DNA of 51,807 bases from Nitrosomonadaceae bacterium (GCA_014190895.1 BJGV01000009.1:1-51807); one strand, 5' to 3'; positions 1-10,657 are shown, counted from the first letter of the stretch. The notes: generated by a model from the letters alone, not told the origin. Numbers and translations are program-made.

Positions 1-1
1 A

Positions 2-181
2 AAAAAACCGGAGGAAAAAAAAGCAGCAGCAAAAAAACCGGCAGCAAAAAAAGCAGCAGCAAAAAAACCGGCAGCAAAAAAAGCAGTAGCAAAGAAACCG
101 GCGGCAAAAAAAGCAGCAGCAAAAAAACCGGCGGCAAAAAAAGCAGTAGCTAAGAAACCGGCAGCAAAAAAAGCAGTAGCT
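2..181 (+). repeat. Six tandem 30-bp coding repeats
   Basis: Six consecutive 30-base units, each encoding KKPxxKKAxA. They differ at a few positions: GAG GAA in place of GCA GCA in the first unit, GTA/GCA exchange at residue 9, AAG/AAA. The repeat is purely coding and in frame, so its copy number can change without a frameshift. Confidence 0.9.
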
Positions 182-259
182 AAGGCAACAAATACACCCG
201 CTATTGTCAGCAGCTCGGCTTCTAGTTGGCCATTTCCAATCTCGGGCTCACGCCCTTAG
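2..259 (+). CDS. Histone H1-like Lys/Ala/Pro-rich protein, C-terminal part (5' end outside window)
   Basis: Reading frame 2 is open from the window edge to TAG at 257-259 and encodes 85 residues. The first 60 are six decapeptides of the form KKPAAKKA(A/V)A, followed by a short linker and the terminal sequence SSWPFPISGSRP. Low-complexity lysine/alanine tails of this kind occur in bacterial histone H1-like or AlgP-like DNA-binding proteins, where they bind DNA non-specifically; the aromatic WPFP end is something I associate with betaproteobacterial members. The N-terminal domain lies outside the window, so the exact family is not settled. The gene is followed by a strong hairpin terminator. 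Confidence 0.75.
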   Translation, partial: KKPEEKKAAAKKPAAKKAAAKKPAAKKAVAKKPAAKKAAAKKPAAKKAVAKKPAAKKAVAKATNTPAIVSSSASSWPFPISGSRP

Positions 260-273
260 GCTTGTGGATATTG

Positions 274-327
274 CTGCAAACAGCCCTAGCTAGAAGATTA
301 GGGTTGTTTGCAGATTTCATTTTTACT
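274..327 (+). terminator. Rho-independent terminator of the histone H1-like gene
   Basis: A 15-bp stem (274-288 with 299-313, one G-U pair) encloses a 10-base loop and is followed on the plus strand by a T-rich tract. It lies 15 bases after the TAG stop. The minus strand has no T-run beyond the stem, so it serves the plus-strand gene rather than gatB. Confidence 0.85.
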
Positions 328-352
328 TGATTTAATTAAATATTTTTTTATC

Positions 353-1927
353 TTAGGCTATTAATTTTTCTGCTAAGATTTTTTTTACTTGTGCGGGGTT
401 AGCTTTGCCAGTAGTAGCCTTCATTACCTGCCCAAAAAAGAAATTAAAAGCCTTCACTTTTCCATTACGATAATCAGACACCTGTCGTGGATTGGTAAAA
501 AAAATTTCATCAATAATTCTTTCAATTTCTTCTTTGCTTGAAACTTGTTTTAAATTCTTTGTTTCAATAATAGCGTCAGCAGTAACTCCATCCATACTAT
601 TCCACATATCATTCAGCACATCCTTAGCGGTTTTGCCTGAAATAGTCCCATCAACAATGCGCAACAATAATCCGGCTAACTGTTGTGCAGAAATTAAAGA
701 AACAACAATGATTTTGCTCTCTTGATTCAGGCGAGTAATAATTTCACCCACAACCCAGTTAGCGCAAAGTTTTGCGTGTGTGTTACCAACTATTTTCACA
801 ACTTCTTCAAAATAATCAGCCGTGGTTATATCGGCAGTTAACATTGCAGCATCATATGCAGAAAGTGCATAGATCTTATGGATGTCATTAACGGTAGCCA
901 TGTGGCAAGACTGCTTAATCAAAATATCCGGATTTGTTTCAGGTTTTGTACCAAATTGTTCTCGGAGAGCATCCGCGTAACTAGTCGTATCATGTGCCAT
1001 AAAACGACAAGATCGTTGCATTGGAAGTTCTGGCATAGAATTATTAATTTGCTCAATCCACTTTTGTGATATTTCTAATGGCAATAAATCTGGATCCGGA
1101 AAGTAACGGTAGTCTTGTGCATTTTCTTTATTTCGCATGACTCGAGTTTCACGTTTACTGGAATCAAACAATACTGTCGCTTGCTGAATTTTTCCACCAC
1201 TCTCTAGAGTATCAATTTGCCATTGTGCCTCATAGTCTATGGCTTGCTGCAGAAAACGGAATGAATTTAGATTTTTTATTTCCCGACGCGTACCGAGTGT
1301 GTTTTCTCCCAATCTACGTATTGATACATTAGCATCGCAACGAAACGAACCTTCCTGCATATTGCCATCGCAGATACCAATCCAGCGAACTAGGGAGTGC
1401 AAGGTTTTAGCAAAAGCTATCGCTTCCGAGCTGCTGCGCATATCTGGTTCAGAAACAATTTCTAGCAAAGGGGTGCCAGCACGATTGAAATCAATGCCAG
1501 TAACGCTATCAAAATCTTCATGTAGAGATTTCCCTGCATCTTCTTCTAAATGTGCCCGAGTAAGACGTATATTTTTATTGTGCTCACTACCATAGTGACC
1601 TGCTTGAATTTTGATAGAGCCACCTTGAACTACTGGCAATTCATATTGACTGATTTGATAACCTTTCGGCAGATCAGGATAAAAGTAATTTTTACGTGCA
1701 AAAATAGACACAGGGTTGATTGTTGCACCTACCGCTAGGCCAAATTTGATTGCTCGTTCTACCGCATCACGATTCAATACCGGTAATACTCCCGGAAACC
1801 CAATATCTATTAGGCAGGCCTGAGCATTTGGTAAAGCACCAAATATAGTTGAGGCGCCAGAAAATATTTTTGATTTGGTTGAGAGCTGTGTATGTACTTC
1901 AAGACCAACAACTATTTCCCATTGCAT
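353..1927 (-). CDS. gatB: Aspartyl/glutamyl-tRNA(Asn/Gln) amidotransferase subunit B
   Basis: GatB activates the misacylated Glu-tRNA(Gln) or Asp-tRNA(Asn) and accepts ammonia from GatA, giving Gln-tRNA or Asn-tRNA in the cytoplasm. The N-terminus [13 protein letters not shown], the [17 protein letters not shown] motif (residues 78-94), [11 protein letters not shown] and [17 protein letters not shown] are family signatures of the catalytic cradle. The C-terminal YqeY-like tail ends with [13 protein letters not shown]. At 524 residues it is about 40 longer than usual: residues 311-350, at the start of the helical domain between CRFM and [10 protein letters not shown], look like an insertion. 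It is last of the gatC-gatA-gatB set. Confidence 0.97.
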   Translation of the reverse strand: MQWEIVVGLEVHTQLSTKSKIFSGASTIFGALPNAQACLIDIGFPGVLPVLNRDAVERAIKFGLAVGATINPVSIFARKNYFYPDLPKGYQISQYELPVVQGGSIKIQAGHYGSEHNKNIRLTRAHLEEDAGKSLHEDFDSVTGIDFNRAGTPLLEIVSEPDMRSSSEAIAFAKTLHSLVRWIGICDGNMQEGSFRCDANVSIRRLGENTLGTRREIKNLNSFRFLQQAIDYEAQWQIDTLESGGKIQQATVLFDSSKRETRVMRNKENAQDYRYFPDPDLLPLEISQKWIEQINNSMPELPMQRSCRFMAHDTTSYADALREQFGTKPETNPDILIKQSCHMATVNDIHKIYALSAYDAAMLTADITTADYFEEVVKIVGNTHAKLCANWVVGEIITRLNQESKIIVVSLISAQQLAGLLLRIVDGTISGKTAKDVLNDMWNSMDGVTADAIIETKNLKQVSSKEEIERIIDEIFFTNPRQVSDYRNGKVKAFNFFFGQVMKATTGKANPAQVKKILAEKLIA

Positions 1928-1963
1928 TTCTTTTTCCCCAAAGACTTTGGTTCTATAATAATT

Positions 1964-3418
1964 TTACTGTGTAAATGGCATTTGAGCATGCCAGTCCATG
2001 ACTTGCTGATACTGGTATGCGACATTTAACATTTGTGCTTCAGAAAAGTAATTTCCAATGATATGTAATCCTACCGGTTTGCCTTCGTTGCCAAAACCTG
2101 CTGGAATTGACATGCCTGGCAAGCCGGCTAGGTTAGTCGCAATAGTATAGGCATCCGATAGATACATGCGTAAAGGGTCGTTACTTTTCTCCCCCAAAGA
2201 AAAAGCAGTTGTGGGTGAGGTTGGCCCCATAATAATATCGCATTGTTTGAATGCTTCTATAAAATCTTGTGCGATCAAACGTCGCAATTTTTGGGCTTGA
2301 ATATAGTAAGCATCGTAATACCCGTGAGATAAAACATAGGTGCCAATTAAAATGCGACGTTTCACTTCCGCACCAAAACCTTGGGCGCGACTTTTCTGAT
2401 ACATGTCATTAAGATCAGTGTATTTTGGGGCACGGTACCCATAACGAACCCCATCAAATCGAGAGAGATTGCTGGATGCTTCTGCTGGAGCCAGTACATA
2501 GTAAACAGGAATTGAAAGTTTTGTGTTGGGTAATGATATTTCTACAGTTTTTGCACCGAGCTTGCGATATTCTGTAATAGCTGCTTCGACTGCACGAGCC
2601 ACATCATCACTCATCTCTTTAACAAAATACTCTCTTGGAAGACCAATGCGCAGGCCATCCAATGGCTTCCCTAAATCATGCGTGTAATCTTCTTTTTCTC
2701 GTTGCAAAGTGGTTGAGTCTCGTGGATCAAAACCCACCATAACATTTAACATCAATGCCAGATCTGCTGCCGATTTTGCTATTGGCCCACCTTGATCAAG
2801 ACTTGAAGCAAACGCAATCATGCCATAGCGTGATACTAGTCCATAAGTCGGTTTTATGCCAGAAACGCCACATAACGCAGCTGGTTGACGAATAGAGCCG
2901 CCAGTATCAGTACCGGTAGCAGCTGGTGCCATGCGGGCGGCAACTGCACAAGCTGAACCACCAGAACTTCCACCCGGAACAGTTGCAATATTCCATGGAT
3001 TTTTTACGGGACCATAAAATGAAGTTTCGTTACTTGAACCCATGGCGAATTCATCCATATTAGTTTTACCAATATTTACTGCGCCAATTTTATTAAAGTG
3101 TTCAATGACACCAGCATCATAAGGAGAAATAAAGTTCGATAACATTTTCGATCCACAAGTGGTCAACCATCCTTTTGTGCAGAAAATATCTTTTTGTGCG
3201 ATAGGGATGCCAGTCAATGGATGAGCGTCACCGGATGCAATTATTGCATCTGCATTACGTGCTTGAGCAAGACTCATCTCTTCATTAATTGTGATGAAAG
3301 CATTGTAATTTGGATTTAGTGCCTTTATCCGTTTTAGAAATTCACAAGTTAGTTCAACACTAGAAATTTCTTTTTGCGCAAGTAGCGCGGAGAGTTGCTT
3401 GAGACTGGAATTCAGCAT
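1964..3418 (-). CDS. gatA: Aspartyl/glutamyl-tRNA(Asn/Gln) amidotransferase subunit A
   Basis: GatA is the glutaminase of the GatCAB complex, releasing ammonia from glutamine and channelling it to GatB. It is an amidase-signature protein of 484 residues, the usual length. The Ser-cisSer-Lys triad is visible as K76 (IAQKD), S151 (PGGSSGGS) and the nucleophile S175 (GTDTGGSIR). It lies 71 bases after gatC and 36 bases before gatB on the same strand, as expected for a co-transcribed unit. Nothing about the gene is unusual. Confidence 0.98.
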   Translation of the reverse strand: MLNSSLKQLSALLAQKEISSVELTCEFLKRIKALNPNYNAFITINEEMSLAQARNADAIIASGDAHPLTGIPIAQKDIFCTKGWLTTCGSKMLSNFISPYDAGVIEHFNKIGAVNIGKTNMDEFAMGSSNETSFYGPVKNPWNIATVPGGSSGGSACAVAARMAPAATGTDTGGSIRQPAALCGVSGIKPTYGLVSRYGMIAFASSLDQGGPIAKSAADLALMLNVMVGFDPRDSTTLQREKEDYTHDLGKPLDGLRIGLPREYFVKEMSDDVARAVEAAITEYRKLGAKTVEISLPNTKLSIPVYYVLAPAEASSNLSRFDGVRYGYRAPKYTDLNDMYQKSRAQGFGAEVKRRILIGTYVLSHGYYDAYYIQAQKLRRLIAQDFIEAFKQCDIIMGPTSPTTAFSLGEKSNDPLRMYLSDAYTIATNLAGLPGMSIPAGFGNEGKPVGLHIIGNYFSEAQMLNVAYQYQQVMDWHAQMPFTQ

Positions 3419-3489
3419 AGAAGTTATAAAATTCGGGAGTAATTACAAAAAAGAAGATTTGTCTTAAAGTTGAGCCCGCTCCTCACGCC

Positions 3490-3777
3490 TCACTCAATAA
3501 CTTTTGGCACCAAATAAAACCGCGCCTCTACTTGAGGCGCTATTGATTGAAACAATTTATGCTGGTCTGTTTCGGTTACTACGTCATCACGCAGTCTTTG
3601 TACGGCATCTTGGGGGTGAGACATGGGTTTAATGGCAGATGTATCCACAGCCTGCATTTGTTCTATTAAACTAAAAATGCCAGTTAACTGGGCTAATGTA
3701 GCACGTGCCTCATCTTCGCCCACCTCAATTCGGGCAAGATTTGCAACACGCTTTACGTCGTCAAGAGATAGTGACAT
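3490..3777 (-). CDS. gatC: Aspartyl/glutamyl-tRNA(Asn/Gln) amidotransferase subunit C
   Basis: GatC is a small belt-like subunit that holds GatA and GatB together. It has 95 residues with the family N-terminus ([15 protein letters not shown]), the [16 protein letters not shown] helix and the [16 protein letters not shown] segment. It is the first gene of the minus-strand gatCAB operon and is divergent from mreB, with about 110 bases between the two starts, a layout typical of betaproteobacteria. Confidence 0.97.
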   Translation of the reverse strand: MSLSLDDVKRVANLARIEVGEDEARATLAQLTGIFSLIEQMQAVDTSAIKPMSHPQDAVQRLRDDVVTETDQHKLFQSIAPQVEARFYLVPKVIE

Positions 3778-3826
3778 GAGTTACCAAAATTTCTATACAC
3801 ATACAATAAGTAGTAGGGTAACATAG

Positions 3827-4948
<1,122 letters not shown>

Positions 4949-5026
4949 ATAAGTATCAGATTAAGATTAAGACTGAATCCATCGTTAACTGGGTGTAAGT
5001 ATAAGAGCCATGGAATATCAGATCTA

Positions 5027-5914
5027 ATGGAGATAATCCCACAGTCTTTTAAATACACTCCAGGGGCATTTATGCGACTGGCATTCCTTCTCCCGTTATC
5101 ACTACTGATAATGTTAACTGATAACCATTTCAAGTATCTCCCAGAAATACGTCAAATTCTTGCTACCGCGATCTATCCGCTACAAATAATATCTACTGCA
5201 CCAGTAACAGCATATGCTCGAATAAATGAAATTTTCAGCAGCAATCAACAGTTAATTAATGAAAATAGGCACCTTAAAAGGCAACACTTCATTGACTCTG
5301 CTCAAGTCCAGGGGGTGTTAGCATTAGAAACTGAAAATAAACAACTACGTAAGCTATTAGAAATTAGACAGCAAGATAAGAATAAAGCTGTCATGGTAGA
5401 AATTGTTTCTATACCACGTGACCCCTTTAGTTACAAAATTACAGTTGATAAAGGTAGCCAGAATGGCATTCAACCAGGCCAGGTGGCAATCGATGATGTG
5501 GGGGTAATTGGTCAAGTTACGCGCACTTATCCATGGTCGTCTGAAATTACCCTAATTACCGATCCTGAACATTTCGTACCGGTACAGACGATACGAAATG
5601 GTCTGCGCTCGGTAGTTTCTGGTACAGGCAAAGATGGAATCTTGACATTAAATTATCTAGCAATTAATGCAGATATTCAAGAGGGTGATTTATTAGTTAC
5701 TTCCGGAATAGATGGTATTTACCCTCCGGGTTTGTTAGTGGCAGTGGTATCAAAAATAGAACGTGATGTTGCACACACCTTTGCCCGTATTATTTGCGCC
5801 CCAGTTGCCGGAGTAAATCTGAATCGGCAATTATTGGTTCTCTCCCCACTGTTGCCTGGCCTAGAAGATTTAACAAAAAAGATCGGCATTCAGATTAAGA
5901 CAAAGGAGCGGTAA
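5027..5914 (+). CDS. mreC: Rod shape-determining protein MreC
   Basis: Bitopic inner-membrane protein of the elongasome that activates PBP2-RodA from the periplasm. A single N-terminal membrane segment (about residues 16-33, LAFLLPLSLLIML) is followed by a coiled coil (about 65-115, NENRHLKRQHFID...ETENKQLRKLLEI) and the beta-barrel domain with the conserved VDKGSQNGIQPGQVAID and YPPGLLVAVVS segments. It has 295 residues, a normal length. It lies 78 bases after mreB and 7 bases before mreD. Confidence 0.95.
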   Translation: MEIIPQSFKYTPGAFMRLAFLLPLSLLIMLTDNHFKYLPEIRQILATAIYPLQIISTAPVTAYARINEIFSSNQQLINENRHLKRQHFIDSAQVQGVLALETENKQLRKLLEIRQQDKNKAVMVEIVSIPRDPFSYKITVDKGSQNGIQPGQVAIDDVGVIGQVTRTYPWSSEITLITDPEHFVPVQTIRNGLRSVVSGTGKDGILTLNYLAINADIQEGDLLVTSGIDGIYPPGLLVAVVSKIERDVAHTFARIICAPVAGVNLNRQLLVLSPLLPGLEDLTKKIGIQIKTKER

Positions 5915-5921
5915 GCGACTA

Positions 5922-6425
5922 ATGCCCATTGAGTATACCAAACAAGAAATTGTGCGGCCTATTAAGGCCCGCTTCATTATATTTAGCCTGATAGTAGCGC
6001 TATTGCTAAATCAACAGTCTTTACCAGGTATTATGTCATTACTGTGCCCAGACTTCCTTGCACTAGTGATACTTTACTGGAATATCTATCACTCAAAACA
6101 ATTTGGCATGGGTGCCGCCTTTAGTATGGGTCTGTTGATGGATGTGAGTGAAGCTAACGTACTTGGCCAGCATGCTATGGCGTATAGTGTCATGATTTTT
6201 TTTGTGTCAACGTTGTGTCAGCGTTTTCAAATGTTTCGGCTACCAGAGCAAATTTTTCAGATTGGATTGCTGTTACTCGCAGCGGAGTCCCTCATTCTTT
6301 TAATAAAGTTATTAAATGGAGCACAATTTCAGGATTGGAATTTTTTCTTCGCCAGCCTTATCGGCGCCCTATTCTGGCCCCTGCTCGTCTTTTTTTTAAG
6401 AAAATTAAGCTCCGGGGCACATTAG
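5922..6425 (+). CDS. mreD: Rod shape-determining protein MreD
   Basis: Small polytopic inner-membrane partner of MreC. It has 167 residues and about five hydrophobic segments, starting with FIIFSLIVALLLNQQSLPG. The family hallmark near the middle, GMGAAFSMGLLMDVSEANVLGQHAMAYS, is clear. Its position between mreC and the PBP2 gene supports the call. The start MPIEYTKQEIVRP follows mreC after 7 bases. Confidence 0.94.
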   Translation: MPIEYTKQEIVRPIKARFIIFSLIVALLLNQQSLPGIMSLLCPDFLALVILYWNIYHSKQFGMGAAFSMGLLMDVSEANVLGQHAMAYSVMIFFVSTLCQRFQMFRLPEQIFQIGLLLLAAESLILLIKLLNGAQFQDWNFFFASLIGALFWPLLVFFLRKLSSGAH

Positions 6426-6438
6426 CCATAAATGCACT

Positions 6439-8343
6439 ATGAAACGTAAAGCAGAGCTTCTCAATTATCCGCGTCAATTATATTATTTCCAACAGCGACT
6501 CGGCATCAGTGTCGGATTTATAGTACTGTTATTTCTTTTGCTCCTCGCTCGTTTCTGCTATTTACAAATATGGCAATACGAGCATTACCAAACTCTGGCA
6601 GAAAAAAATCGCATATCTGTCCTCCCAATCTTGCCTAATCGGGGATTAATTTTTGATCGCAATGGAGAAATATTAGCCGCTAATTATCCGGCGTACACGC
6701 TAGAAATTATACCGAGCAAGACTATCGATCTTGAAAATACTATTAACAAATTAGCCTCTATAATTAATATAGAGATAAAAGATCGAAAGTATTTTAATAA
6801 ATTGGTGAAGGAGAACGGAGGGCTTGAAAGTTTACCTATTCGCGCTCGTTTGTCCAGTGCTGAGGTGGCACGTTTTTCTGCTAACCACTATCTCTTTCCT
6901 GAAGTAGATCTTAGAGCACGTTTATTTCGTCAATACCCAAGAGGAGATGCTGCCTCACACGCAATAGGCTATATTGGCCGCATTAATGATAAGGATTTAA
7001 AAAAATTAGAAATTAATGAGGAGTTAGCTAATTACCGTGGTTCACAACATATAGGGAAAATTGGTATTGAGCAAAGTTATGAGAAAGAGCTACATGGCAT
7101 AACCGGTCTTGAGAAGATAGAAACTAACTCAATTGGTCGATCCATAAGAACCATATCACGCACCCCACCAATCTCAGGCAATAATCTAACGCTGACATTA
7201 GATATTAAATTACAAGAAGTAGCAGAAAAAGCATTCGGAAATAGACGGGGTGCGTTGGTGGCGCTTGATCCCAATAACGGAGAGGTGCTTGCGTTTGTCA
7301 GCAGACCTGGGTTTGATCCCAATCTCTTTGTTAATGGCATCGATCTGGATAGTTGGAATTTGCTCAATAACTCAACGGACAGGCCGCTCAATAACCGTGC
7401 TTTAAGTGGCTTATATCCGCCCGGATCGACTTTCAAACCATTTATGGCACTGGCTGGTCTTGAGCTCAAGCAACGTACGCCCGAGCACACCATAAGGGAT
7501 TTGGGATACTTTAGTTTACCTGGGAGCACGCATCGTTTCCGAGATTGGAAGGTCGGGGGACATGGGGACGTAAACATACATAAGTCGCTAGTTATCTCAT
7601 GTGATACTTATTACTATGGACTTGCTAATGATCTTGGTATAGACAGTATTCATGATTTTATCAGTCAATTTGGGTTAGGGAAGAAAACAGGAATTGACAT
7701 TGAGGGAGAGGCTGCTGGTCTATTGCCCTCAAAAGAATGGAAAATGAAGCAATATAAGAAAAAGTGGTACGTTGGCGATACTATTTCCGTTGGTGTTGGA
7801 CAAGGATACAACCTCACTACACCTTTGCAATTGGCCTTCGCTACTACGATACTTGCCAGTCAAGGAAAAGCTTTCCGACCCCGATTTTTGAAGAAGATCC
7901 AAGATAGTAGTACCGGTAAGATATACAAAAGTGTGGCACAACCACTATACACCCTCAATTTTGAACCAAATAATTTTAAGTGGATTAAAGATGCATTAAT
8001 AGATGTGACTCAGCCTGGAGGCACCGCTGCTATTGCGGGCGCCAATGCTGCCTATACTTTTGCCGGTAAGACCGGCACGTCACAGGTGGTTGGTATGAAA
8101 CAAGGTGAAAAATATAATGAGAGTAAAGTGAAAGAGCATCACCGCGATCACGCCTTGTTTATTTCTTACGCGCCGGCAGAAAAACCAAGCATCGTGTTAT
8201 CTGTATTAGTAGAAAATGGCGGACACGGCGGCTCTTCTGCTGCACCAATTGCGCGCCAGATAATGGATTACTTTTTACTTGGTAAGCTACCTGTGGAAGA
8301 GGCAACAAGAATCGTGGACGAGGAGGAAGGTACGCATGATTAG
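6439..8343 (+). CDS. mrdA: Penicillin-binding protein 2 (elongasome transpeptidase)
   Basis: Class B PBP that cross-links peptidoglycan during side-wall growth, anchored by one N-terminal membrane segment (about residues 23-42). It has a pedestal domain and a C-terminal transpeptidase domain. The active-site motifs are intact: S330-x-x-K (PPGSTFKP), S387-C-D389 and K544-T-G (AGKTGTSQ). The positions and the 634-residue length match E. coli PBP2 almost exactly. Its stop overlaps the rodA start by 8 bases. The normal KTG here contrasts with the altered motif in FtsI. Confidence 0.97.
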   Translation: MKRKAELLNYPRQLYYFQQRLGISVGFIVLLFLLLLARFCYLQIWQYEHYQTLAEKNRISVLPILPNRGLIFDRNGEILAANYPAYTLEIIPSKTIDLENTINKLASIINIEIKDRKYFNKLVKENGGLESLPIRARLSSAEVARFSANHYLFPEVDLRARLFRQYPRGDAASHAIGYIGRINDKDLKKLEINEELANYRGSQHIGKIGIEQSYEKELHGITGLEKIETNSIGRSIRTISRTPPISGNNLTLTLDIKLQEVAEKAFGNRRGALVALDPNNGEVLAFVSRPGFDPNLFVNGIDLDSWNLLNNSTDRPLNNRALSGLYPPGSTFKPFMALAGLELKQRTPEHTIRDLGYFSLPGSTHRFRDWKVGGHGDVNIHKSLVISCDTYYYGLANDLGIDSIHDFISQFGLGKKTGIDIEGEAAGLLPSKEWKMKQYKKKWYVGDTISVGVGQGYNLTTPLQLAFATTILASQGKAFRPRFLKKIQDSSTGKIYKSVAQPLYTLNFEPNNFKWIKDALIDVTQPGGTAAIAGANAAYTFAGKTGTSQVVGMKQGEKYNESKVKEHHRDHALFISYAPAEKPSIVLSVLVENGGHGGSSAAPIARQIMDYFLLGKLPVEEATRIVDEEEGTHD

Positions 8344-9439
8344 TTTTCTTATATCTATATGGCGTTATCTTACGCGCCATGTAGATAATTTCTTATTAGG
8401 CAGTATCTTCCTATTGATGTTGACCGGTCTGGTCACGCTCTACAGTGCTACCGATGGCAACCTAGAACGCTTAACAGGCCAAGCAATTAACATGCTGACG
8501 GCACTTAGTTTCATGTGGTTAGTTGCCAATGTTCCATTACGGGATATATTACGTCTTGCAGTGCCAATATACGTAGTTGGTCTCATTTTGTTAATCGGTG
8601 TAGCGTTATTTGGTGAGATTAATAATGGTGCGCGCCGATGGTTGAATATTGGGATTACCCATATTCAACCATCGGAATTAATGAAAATTGGCGTACCACT
8701 GATGTTGGCATGGTATTTTGATCGACGTGCAGCAACTTTGGGGACCTTAGATTATGTAATAGCAACAGTACTACTATTAGTGCCGGCGCTTTTAATTATG
8801 CGTCAACCAGATTTAGGCACCGCGTTGTTAATTATCTCTAGCGGTTTCTATATACTTTTTCTTGGGGGGTTATCATGGCGTATCATGACTGGGCTGTTAG
8901 TATCTATAGCAGGTAGCCTTCCTATTCTTTGGTCAATGATGCATGATTACCAACGACAACGTATCGCAACATTATTTGATCCAACTCAGGATCCATTAGG
9001 TTCTGGCTATCACATTATTCAGTCTACCATTGCGATAGGCTCAGGCGGCCTGATAGGAAAAGGTTGGCAGCAAGGTACCCAAACTCACCTTGATTTTCTT
9101 CCCGAGAAGAGTACCGATTTTATTTTTGCAGTATTCTCTGAGGAGTTTGGATTGATTGGCAATATTACGCTGTTATTTCTTTATGCGTTAGTGATAGGAC
9201 GCAGCATAGTGATTGCTGCTGATGCGTCGACCCAATTTACTCGTCTTATCTCCGGCTCGATTACCTTAACTTTCTGTACTTATATTTTTGTGAACATAGG
9301 CATGGTTACAGGTATTTTGCCGGTGGTGGGCGTACCGCTCCCATTAATTAGTTATGGCGGCACTTCGATGGTAACTATCCTCCTAGGTTTTGGTATCTTA
9401 ATGAGTATAAGAACACATGCCACACTAGTTAAAGCGTGA
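8336..9439 (+). CDS. mrdB: Rod shape-determining protein RodA (SEDS glycosyltransferase)
   Basis: SEDS-family lipid II polymerase working with PBP2 in cell elongation; about ten membrane segments. Signature stretches are NNGARRWLNIG, FQPSEL-like IQPSELMKIG, RQPDLGTALL, LDFLPEKSTDFIFAVFSEEFG and PLPLISYGGTSM. The frame extends upstream to 8279, but the ATG at 8336 has an excellent AGGAGG (8321-8326) nine bases ahead and gives the standard MISFLISIWRYL start and 367 residues. It overlaps mrdA by 8 bases and ends in a GTGA overlap with rlpA. Confidence 0.97.
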   Translation: MISFLISIWRYLTRHVDNFLLGSIFLLMLTGLVTLYSATDGNLERLTGQAINMLTALSFMWLVANVPLRDILRLAVPIYVVGLILLIGVALFGEINNGARRWLNIGITHIQPSELMKIGVPLMLAWYFDRRAATLGTLDYVIATVLLLVPALLIMRQPDLGTALLIISSGFYILFLGGLSWRIMTGLLVSIAGSLPILWSMMHDYQRQRIATLFDPTQDPLGSGYHIIQSTIAIGSGGLIGKGWQQGTQTHLDFLPEKSTDFIFAVFSEEFGLIGNITLLFLYALVIGRSIVIAADASTQFTRLISGSITLTFCTYIFVNIGMVTGILPVVGVPLPLISYGGTSMVTILLGFGILMSIRTHATLVKA

Positions 9440-10077
9440 TACAAAAAAATTGTAGAGACAAAAATATATTGGGTTATTCATCTATCTCCTCAATAGGAGT
9501 GACCTCAAGCATATTAGCAATTTTTCTTACTTTTTTTCTGGGGTGTAGCAATACTTTGAGAAAAGATACATCAGAAAAGACGCCCCTTATTACAACAAAA
9601 AAAAGCGGTAGTTACTATCTTGACGATGGTCCCGGAGATAATCAACCGCCTCATCTTAATTTGATTCCTGATGCCACCCCCCGAGTAGAACCTTTGCGTA
9701 AAATAAACATGCGGCCTTATGTTGCGCTTGGAAAACTTTATGTGCCAATGACTGCCCTGGGATTATATAAAGAGCAAGGAATGGCTTCATGGTATGGCCG
9801 CCGTTACCATAAACAGAAAACTGCATCTGGCGAGATTTATGATATGTATGCCATGACTGCTGCTCACGCTACTTTACCATTACCCAGTTACGCCCGCGTA
9901 ACCAACATTGTTAATAAAAAATCTGTGGTGGTTCGTATTAATGATCGCGGACCATTTCTCTCTAATCGGTTAATTGATCTTTCCTACACTGCTGCTTATA
10001 AGTTAGATGTGCTCAATGGTGGAAGTGCCTTGGTAGAGGTGGAAAGTATTGTTCCCACAGAGAGCAACGCAGATTGA
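9436..10077 (+). CDS. rlpA: Septal-ring lytic transglycosylase RlpA-like lipoprotein
   Basis: RlpA proteins cleave naked glycan strands at the septum. The GTG start overlaps the rodA stop (GTGA). A hydrophobic stretch ends in a lipobox-like FLGC with C37 as the likely lipidated residue. The double-psi beta-barrel domain is complete: GMASWYGRRYHKQKTASGE, YDMYAMTAAHATLPLPS, VVRINDRGPF and LIDLSYTAAYKL. The protein ends right after this domain at 213 residues, so the C-terminal SPOR peptidoglycan-binding domain of many RlpA proteins is absent. No frameshifted SPOR remnant is possible, because rnpB begins about 40 bases downstream. Confidence 0.9.
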   Translation: MIQKNCRDKNILGYSSISSIGVTSSILAIFLTFFLGCSNTLRKDTSEKTPLITTKKSGSYYLDDGPGDNQPPHLNLIPDATPRVEPLRKINMRPYVALGKLYVPMTALGLYKEQGMASWYGRRYHKQKTASGEIYDMYAMTAAHATLPLPSYARVTNIVNKKSVVVRINDRGPFLSNRLIDLSYTAAYKLDVLNGGSALVEVESIVPTESNAD

Positions 10078-10102
10078 AGTGCGGAGCAAGTTTGTTAAAT
10101 GG

Positions 10103-10111
10103 TGGTAATAT
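10103..10111 (+). promoter_or_regulatory. Extended -10 promoter of rnpB
   Basis: TGGTAATAT at 10103-10111 is an extended -10 element (TGn followed by TAATAT). The last base is separated by 7 bases from G10119, the first nucleotide of the RNase P RNA helix P1. No good -35 box is visible at the right distance (10083-10088). Confidence 0.6.
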
Positions 10112-10118
10112 TCCAATC

Positions 10119-10416
10119 GAAGCTGGCTAGACAGTCGCTGCCTTTTTTCAGCAATGAAAAATAGGGAGAGGAAAGTCCGGGCTCCATAGAGTAGGATGCC
10201 GGCTAATGACCGGCCGCCGTGAGGCGAGGAATAGGGCCACAGAGACGAGCGTATTAAATTACGGTGAAACGCGGTAACCTCCATCTGGAGCAAGACCAAA
10301 TAGGCAGGCTATGACGTTACTCGCTGAGCCTGCGGGTAGGTTGCTTGAGTGCACGAGTAATCTTGCGCCTAGAGGAATGACTGTCCAAGACAGAACCCGG
10401 CTTATCGGCCAGCTTC
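10119..10416 (+). ncRNA. rnpB: RNase P RNA, bacterial type A
   Basis: Catalytic RNA that removes the 5' leader of tRNA precursors. The 5' end GAAGCTGGC pairs with the 3' end GCCAGCTTC to form P1. Universally conserved blocks follow in order: AGACAGTCGC, GAGGAAAGTCCGGGCTCC, CCACAGAGACGAG, GTGAAACGCGGTAA, GGAGCAAGACCAAATAG, TGACTGTCCAAGACAGAACCCGGCTTATCGG. At about 298 nt it is short. P13/P14 are absent, as in other betaproteobacteria, and P12 is only a 4-bp hairpin (10250-10263). The boundaries are set by P1 pairing; the true 3' end may be a few bases later. Confidence 0.97.
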
Positions 10417-10657
10417 ACTTATTTTTAAACAGATTCTCTAACTGATTAAGAAAACCCTATCTGTAAGTAGTTTTTTTATAAGGCCCCTCATTGAACGTTT
10501 CCATGCCCTGTGTAGGCAGCCCTTTTTAAGCGTTGAATTTCTTCTAGTTTAAAATTTATCCCCCTATTTATTTAGCATGTCTCTCCACATTTAGGAAGAT
10601 ATGCTCTGCTTGTCTCTTCACTCTTTATCCCGTAATTGGAAACTGTCAACTCTCTTC
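10417..10657. other. Non-coding stretch between rnpB and the mra promoter
   Basis: Pyrimidine-rich, AT-rich sequence with no credible reading frame. A run of T at about 10470-10476 after rnpB might end its transcript, but no convincing stem precedes it. I see nothing else supportable. Confidence 0.5.

Noticed and set aside
2-181. CRISPR-like array of 30-bp units
   Set aside because: The units are contiguous with no unique spacers and encode an in-frame lysine/alanine tail.
5009-5026. Five-codon micro-ORF (MEYQI) whose stop abuts the mreC ATG
   Set aside because: Too short to distinguish from chance; no leader-peptide features.
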